From Saccharomyces mikatae IFO 1815 (taxonomy: Eukaryota > Ascomycota > Saccharomycetes > Saccharomycetales > Saccharomycetaceae): 64,000 nucleotides of DNA. Under the pieces are notes generated by a model. It worked only from the letters and a program-made list of their open reading frames with translations. It had not been told where the DNA came from and ran no database searches. The DNA lies in the NCBI RefSeq assembly GCF_947241705.1, contig NC_079270.1:1031439-1095438 (forward strand), read 5' to 3'. Below, in pieces: positions 63,763 to 64,000 of the stretch; the stretch's first letter is position 1, and each line of letters opens with the position of its first letter. A program made the position numbers and the translations under genes.

Positions 63763-64000
63763 GGTGTGGGTGTGGTGTGTGGGTGTGGGTGTGGTGTGTG
63801 TGGGTGTGGTGTGTGTGTGGGTGTGGTGTGGGTGTGGTGTGTGTGGGTGTGGTGTGTGGGTGTGGTGTGTGGGTGTGGTGTGGTGTGTGGGTGTGGGTGT
63901 GGTGTGTGGGTGTGGGTGTGGGTGTGGGTGTGGGTGTGTGGGTGTGGGTGTGGGTGTGGGTGTGGTGTGTGGGTGTGGGTGTGGGTGTGGGTGTGGGTGT
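63763..64000 (+). repeat. Telomere, TG1-3 repeats
   Basis: 238 bases composed only of T and G in irregular GTGTGGG and GTGTGG units, running to the window edge. This is the Saccharomyces telomerase product on the 3'-ending strand, so the window's right edge is a chromosome end. A short transition (GGTGTTGATATTGTGGTGA) precedes it. Confidence 0.97.

Noticed and set aside
1-64000. tRNA genes, CRISPR arrays, Y' elements or full-length Ty elements
   Set aside because: Looked for and not seen; only solo LTRs are present and the telomere joins an X-like region directly.
63763-64000. TG-rich tract as a coding or minisatellite feature
   Set aside because: Irregular TG1-3 units reaching the sequence end identify it as telomere.

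Overview
This is the right-hand end of a budding-yeast chromosome from the genus Saccharomyces, almost certainly not S. cerevisiae itself. The last ~240 bases are an uninterrupted TG1-3 telomere tract read 5'->3'. Before it come a subtelomeric X-like region, PAU, COS and solo-LTR sequence, and then recognisable Saccharomyces genes. Most proteins match the usual lengths of their S. cerevisiae counterparts but differ in sequence, which points to a sister species such as S. eubayanus, S. uvarum, S. kudriavzevii, S. arboricola or S. mikatae. I cannot choose among these from sequence alone.

Layout. (1) Positions 1-20.8 kb follow the S. cerevisiae chromosome XV right arm: GDH1 (partial), ATF1, AMF1 (YOR378W), RDR1, an FRE2/FRE3-type ferric/siderophore reductase, YOR385W and PHR1. 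FIT2, FIT3 and FRE5 are not visible. (2) 22.5-41.1 kb resembles the chromosome XIV right end, rearranged. It holds a solo LTR, an aldose-1-epimerase (YNR071C-like), an HXT13/15/16/17-type polyol transporter, a mannitol dehydrogenase (MAN2/DSF1), a sorbitol dehydrogenase (SOR1/2), an unassigned Zn2Cys6 regulator, a full-length SNQ2/PDR18-type ABC transporter and AIF1. Epimerase, transporter, mannitol dehydrogenase and sorbitol dehydrogenase sit side by side as a polyol-use cluster whose parts are scattered over several chromosome ends in S. cerevisiae. (3) 42.8-49.5 kb carries MEL1 (alpha-galactosidase), a THI5-family gene and SNZ2/3 for vitamin B1/B6 synthesis, a decayed DDI2/3 (cyanamide hydratase) relic and a solo LTR. 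SNO, normally divergent from SNZ, is missing. (4) 49.7-60.4 kb holds a VOC-fold gene without an ATG, two PAU genes from one duplicated segment, SGE1, a broken COS gene and an N-terminally truncated GNAT acetyltransferase. (5) 60.5-64 kb begins with a solo LTR lacking a target-site duplication. Two divergent paralogous genes follow, then the X-like region and the telomere.

The most novel item is the telomere-proximal divergent pair. The rightward gene (62151-62603) looks like a secreted precursor: three N-glycosylation sequons, an alpha-factor-leader-like Leu-Asp-Lys-Arg site, then a short, strongly cationic six-cysteine peptide. The leftward paralogue (61151-61468) keeps only the leader/pro domain, with no hydrophobic N-terminus, no sequons, no Kex2 site and no cysteine-rich tail. 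That arrangement suggests a peptide toxin (or signal) with a cytoplasmic partner or immunity factor. This is inference. I do not recognise the family.
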